A stretch of DNA of 43,939 nt, from contig JAGBYG010000162.1 of assembly GCA_017628875.1 (NCBI GenBank), positions 1 to 43,939 on the forward strand. Direction: 5' to 3'. How positions within the stretch are numbered: position 1 is the first letter of the stretch; every line of letters starts with the position of its first letter. Position numbers and translations under genes: made by a program. Below the pieces are notes generated by a model, which was not told where the DNA came from, did not search any database, and saw only the letters and a list, made by a program, of their open reading frames with translations. This DNA is from Clostridia bacterium. GTDB taxonomy: Bacteria > Bacillota > Clostridia > Oscillospirales > CAG-272. This document shows, piece by piece, positions 41,690 through 43,939 of the stretch.

Positions 41690-41786
41690 CTCAATTCAAA
41701 TAAAAGAAGAAAAGCGAGAAAGAATGAAGGAGACTTGATATGGTAATTGGAGAACTCGCATATTTGTAGTAGATATGATAAGAGTA
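41690..41786 (+). repeat. Flanking repeat, copy B
   Basis: It aligns with 18336-18430: the same CTCAATTCAAAT start, then AAGAATGAA, AAGGAG, ATGGT and TAGTAG. It contains a 9-codon frame MVIGELAYL behind AAGGAG, ended by TAG. Differences from copy A in that frame are mostly silent or conservative (L, Y and L keep their identity with changed third bases). Confidence 0.6.
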
Positions 41787-42058
41787 TAGGAGGGGACAAA
41801 CTAATGAAGAAATTTGAGAAACAATGAGAGAGGAAGAAAAGAAAAAGCTGGTTACTCTTACTCGCGAGCGAAGCGAGTATGTAAGAGTAAACAGCTAAGG
41901 GGCGGTTTTAGGTTTTTTACGCACGACAAAAACTCAAACTGCGGAGGAATGCTTTAATATAGGTTCTGTCTGCAAATCCGTTCAACGATGGTGCTACCGC
42001 ATCGAAAACTCAGGTGGTGTGAATTTTCTTTAACAAAATCTTTATATAGGAGGATCAA
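41787..42058. other. Gene-free region before the second recombinase
   Basis: Apart from a 24-codon frame (41824-41898) that overlaps the large hairpin, no gene is visible. It has the 51-base hairpin (41846-41896), a T-rich stretch with TTTTTTACGCACGAC, and a smaller dyad CGATG...CATCG (about 41986-42005). It may hold a cis site used by the recombinase or a former transfer origin. Confidence 0.45.
41846..41896. repeat. Long imperfect hairpin
   Basis: AGCTG, TTACTCTTAC and TCGC on the left pair with GCGA, GTAAGAGTAA and CAGCT on the right, with one mismatch and a 4-base bulge. An inner alternative is TACTCGC (41859-41865) with GCGAGTA (41873-41879). It has no T-run, so it is not a terminator. 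Confidence 0.7.
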
Positions 42059-43069
42059 ATGGCAAGAAATAGGCACTCTTTGAGTTATCAAGCAAAGCAA
42101 ATATTGGATAGAAAATTGCGAATTGGAGAGAGCAAGCACGAATTGAAGCGAAAAGGTGAAGACGTAAGTGAATGGATTTTCTCATATAGTACATACACGA
42201 GTTATCTTAAGCACATAAATTATTTCATCAACTATGCTCGGAAAGAATACGCAACTGAATTTGGCAAGCAACCGAGAAACCTTGAGGACTGTCGTAAATA
42301 CGTTGAGCCGTTTATGAGAGAGAGCATAGCTAAACACTCACCGTGGACCTGTCAGCTACAAATTTGTGCATTAGGTAAACTATATAATTGTCGTACAACG
42401 GATTTTGGTATCGATATCCCCAAGCGCAAACGTTCTCAAATCAAACGTAGCAGGCATTCAAATCAAATGGACAAGCATTTCAGTGAGAAAAAGAATGCTG
42501 ATTTGGTTTGCTTCTGCAAGTGTTGTGGATTAAGACGTAGAGAGCTTGCAGCAATCAAGGGTTCTGACCTATACATTGACGAAAACGGTATATATAAATT
42601 AAACGTAACAAAGGCAAGCAAAGGTGGTCGCCCTCGTCAGGTGACCATATGCTATGAAAACCAAGAAGAGTTAGACACAGTAATTCGACTTTGCAAAGAA
42701 GCAGGCAATTCAAACATCTTCAAAAAGATAAGTTCGGCAGCAGACGTGCATTATTATAGACATATTTTTGCTTTACGCACCTATGAAAAGCACGCAAGAT
42801 CCTTCAAAGAATACAAAAACGAGCGAATTGTCATCTTTAGAAATAGAGTTATCGGTTCATACAAGACCGCTAACGGTAAAAAGGACTTTTTAACCTTTGA
42901 AAGTATTTGCAAAGCAAATAAAATCCCACTCAACGCAAAAGGACTTCGTGATGTGAGTTCTGCCTATTATTGCCGTGATGATTTGAAAGGTAAGGTTTTA
43001 GATAGAAAAGCGATGCTTATTTGCTCGCAAGCCCTCGGACATAATCGTGAGCAGGTGCTACAAAACTAA
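42059..43069 (+). pseudogene. Second tyrosine recombinase, stop at catalytic Tyr
   Basis: This 336-residue protein, behind AGGAGG, resembles tyrosine recombinases of Clostridia mobile elements. Catalytic residues present are Arg in CGLRRREL (about 159), Lys in TKASKGGR (about 188), HYYRH (about H231/R234) and ALGHNREQV (about H328). The protein stops with TAA nine codons after that last His, exactly where the nucleophilic Tyr is expected, and the next codons are ATC TAC TGA. It is therefore probably inactive, or it may be read through. A one-base change from TAC to TAA would explain it. Otherwise the domain is complete. It lies near the right end of the island. Confidence 0.72.
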
Positions 43070-43204
43070 ATCTACTGAATTTGAAAAATATTTTTAAAAA
43101 AGTTAAAAATCCTTGTGCAGAAAAAAAGGTAGCCCATTTCATCTTGCATAATTGTAGTACAAGCACAGAAGTGCAAATAATATCAACACAAGGAGGTTAT
43201 CACA

Positions 43205-43762
43205 ATGATAACAAATGAAATCGAAATGACTATTAGCTACAACACACACGACGCCGAGAACAACACCAAAGTACTTACTTCAAGCCCCCTTGATCTTTCC
43301 AAGTATAGTTCTTGGGAAGAAATCAGAGAAGAACTTACAAAACAGGGATTTGTCCTTGATGAGTTCAACAATTGTTTGGTTATTGAGAATTTGCAAAACA
43401 TTTCTGAGGAAATGACTGACCTCAAACAGTGGCACCCCAAACATGTGTTCAATCTTTTGAACGCAGCTGGAGTTTTGACAGATAGAAGTCGTTTTGCAAC
43501 TATGCAAGCTGTTGCTGAAGTTTGTGGTCTTGATGAGTTCGCTGATCTCGTTGAACATCGAGGGGATGCATGGGACGAGGGCATCTTCCTTTACGAAGGT
43601 TACGATTGGTACGATTTTGGCAAAATGGTATGTGAGGCCAATGAATATAAAATTCCCGAAAATCTTGAGTATTTTATTGACTATGAAGCTTACGGAGAAA
43701 GCTTTAGTCTTAATGCTAATGTGTATTCATATTCCAACGGAATTATCGAATTAGCATACTGA
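43205..43762 (+). CDS. ArdA-like antirestriction protein
   Basis: This 185-residue acidic protein follows an AAGGAGG site. The C-terminal part (about 120-185: DEGIFLYEGYDWYDFGKMV ... IPENLEYFIDYEAYGESF) resembles ArdA DNA-mimic proteins, where YIDYEAxxRDL and a terminal GYVF-like end are typical; here the end is GIIELAY. A middle segment (about 75-110) is helical. ArdA copies the shape and charge of DNA and blocks type I enzymes, aiding entry into a new host. Assignment is by motif resemblance. It is the last gene before the right end of the island, and a terminator follows. Confidence 0.6.
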   Translation: MITNEIEMTISYNTHDAENNTKVLTSSPLDLSKYSSWEEIREELTKQGFVLDEFNNCLVIENLQNISEEMTDLKQWHPKHVFNLLNAAGVLTDRSRFATMQAVAEVCGLDEFADLVEHRGDAWDEGIFLYEGYDWYDFGKMVCEANEYKIPENLEYFIDYEAYGESFSLNANVYSYSNGIIELAY

Positions 43763-43787
43763 TGCAGTTCGTATTTGATTAATAATA

Positions 43788-43816
43788 AAAGCACCGAGTT
43801 CTAAACTCGGTGCTTT
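43788..43816 (+). terminator. Terminator after the ArdA-like gene
   Basis: A 13-bp stem AAAGCACCGAGTT (43788-43800) with AACTCGGTGCTTT (43804-43816), loop CTA. It is A/T-flanked, so it may also act on the minus strand. Confidence 0.85.
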
Positions 43817-43828
43817 ACATAAAAATAC

Positions 43829-43859
43829 GCGTATGGGGTGGTATGGGATTTTGTCCTAT
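43829..43859. repeat. Right-end arm-type repeats
   Basis: GCGTATGGGG (43829-43838), GGTATGGGA (43840-43848) and the 12-mer ATTTTGTCCTAT (43848-43859) repeat motifs from the left end (1869-1942). They lie within 70 bases of attR and are likely integrase arm sites. Confidence 0.6.
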
Positions 43860-43867
43860 AAAAAACG

Positions 43868-43894
43868 AAAAAGTCCTTGAAAATCAAGGACTTT
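43868..43894 (-). terminator. Terminator behind tRNA-Ser
   Basis: Stem GTCCTTGA (43873-43880) with TCAAGGAC (43884-43891), extended by AAA/TTT, followed on the minus strand by TTTTT. It starts 3 bases after the tRNA CCA end and is carried by the island. Confidence 0.85.
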
Positions 43895-43896
43895 CG

Positions 43897-43939
43897 TGGC
43901 GGAGAAGGAGAGATTTGAACTCTCGCGCCGGGTATATCC
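43897..43939 (-). tRNA. tRNA-Ser, 3' part (gene continues past the window); attR
   Basis: Read on the minus strand the gene ends with T-stem GAGAG, T-loop TTCAAAT, T-stem CTCTC, acceptor CTTCTCC, discriminator G and an encoded CCA. A discriminator G, plus the extra sequence before the T-arm (a long variable arm), points to tRNA-Ser. The anticodon lies beyond the window. Its last 25 bases (43897-43921) are repeated at 1789-1813, so this is the attR side of the island and the tRNA stays functional. Confidence 0.85.

Noticed and set aside
41824-41898. 24-codon peptide (MREEEKKKLV...)
   Set aside because: Its second half is just the palindromic hairpin read as codons, and it lacks a convincing ribosome binding site of its own.
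1814-43896. Complete conjugative element or prophage
   Set aside because: I found no relaxase, coupling ATPase, secretion, capsid, terminase or portal gene on either strand.

Overview
The window looks like the chromosome of a gut-type anaerobic Firmicute (class Clostridia). It has low to moderate GC, strong AGGAGG-type ribosome binding sites, sigma-A promoters, intrinsic terminators with T-runs, lipoboxes, and a binding-protein ABC sugar importer. I cannot name a species.

Layout. Bases 2-355 are the end of a chromosomal glutamine synthetase gene. Two small zinc-ribbon genes follow (417-1385). Then comes a ~400 bp strip of terminators and tRNA-like 3' ends. At 1789-1813 lies a 25-bp copy of the 3' end of a tRNA-Ser gene; the real tRNA-Ser, cut by the window edge, is at 43897-43939 on the minus strand. 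Both ends also share two shorter motifs that look like integrase arm sites. I read 1789-43921 as one integrated genomic island of about 42 kb, with its Int/Xis module (1993-3647) just inside the left end. No relaxase, coupling protein or type IV secretion gene is visible.

Inside the island: (i) an AbiE-type toxin-antitoxin pair (3980-5433); (ii) a long operon (5699-15913) of Fic, HsdM, HsdS and HsdR, with three uncharacterised membrane proteins and one small soluble protein placed between the hsd genes; (iii) a helix-turn-helix protein and two Lar-like zinc-ribbon proteins (16049-18133); (iv) a carbohydrate region (18955-41626) with amino-sugar catabolism (NagA, NagB), three Gfo/Idh/MocA oxidoreductases, a TIM-barrel isomerase/epimerase, an AraC regulator, a GH1 glycosidase, an ABC sugar importer, a GH5-like surface enzyme, two carbohydrate-binding lipoproteins, an ABC ATPase with three coupled unknown membrane proteins, and two esterase-like hydrolases (one frameshifted); (v) a second recombinase that stops at its expected catalytic tyrosine, and an ArdA-like antirestriction gene.

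The carbohydrate region is bracketed by a diverged ~95-bp direct repeat (18336-18430 and 41690-41786). It may therefore have been captured as a unit, or the island may be a fusion of two elements.

How it fits together. The left part is defensive: restriction-modification, AbiE and Fic. The Lar-like and ArdA-like genes would let the element evade restriction on entry. The right part is metabolic: a surface glycosidase and binding lipoproteins capture a glycan, the ABC system imports oligosaccharides, GH1 and the oxidoreductase/isomerase set process them, and NagA/NagB feed amino sugar into fructose-6-phosphate. The least explained piece is the set of AT-rich membrane genes inside the hsd operon, each preceded by an hsdS-tail-like or weakly similar segment that supplies its ribosome binding site.
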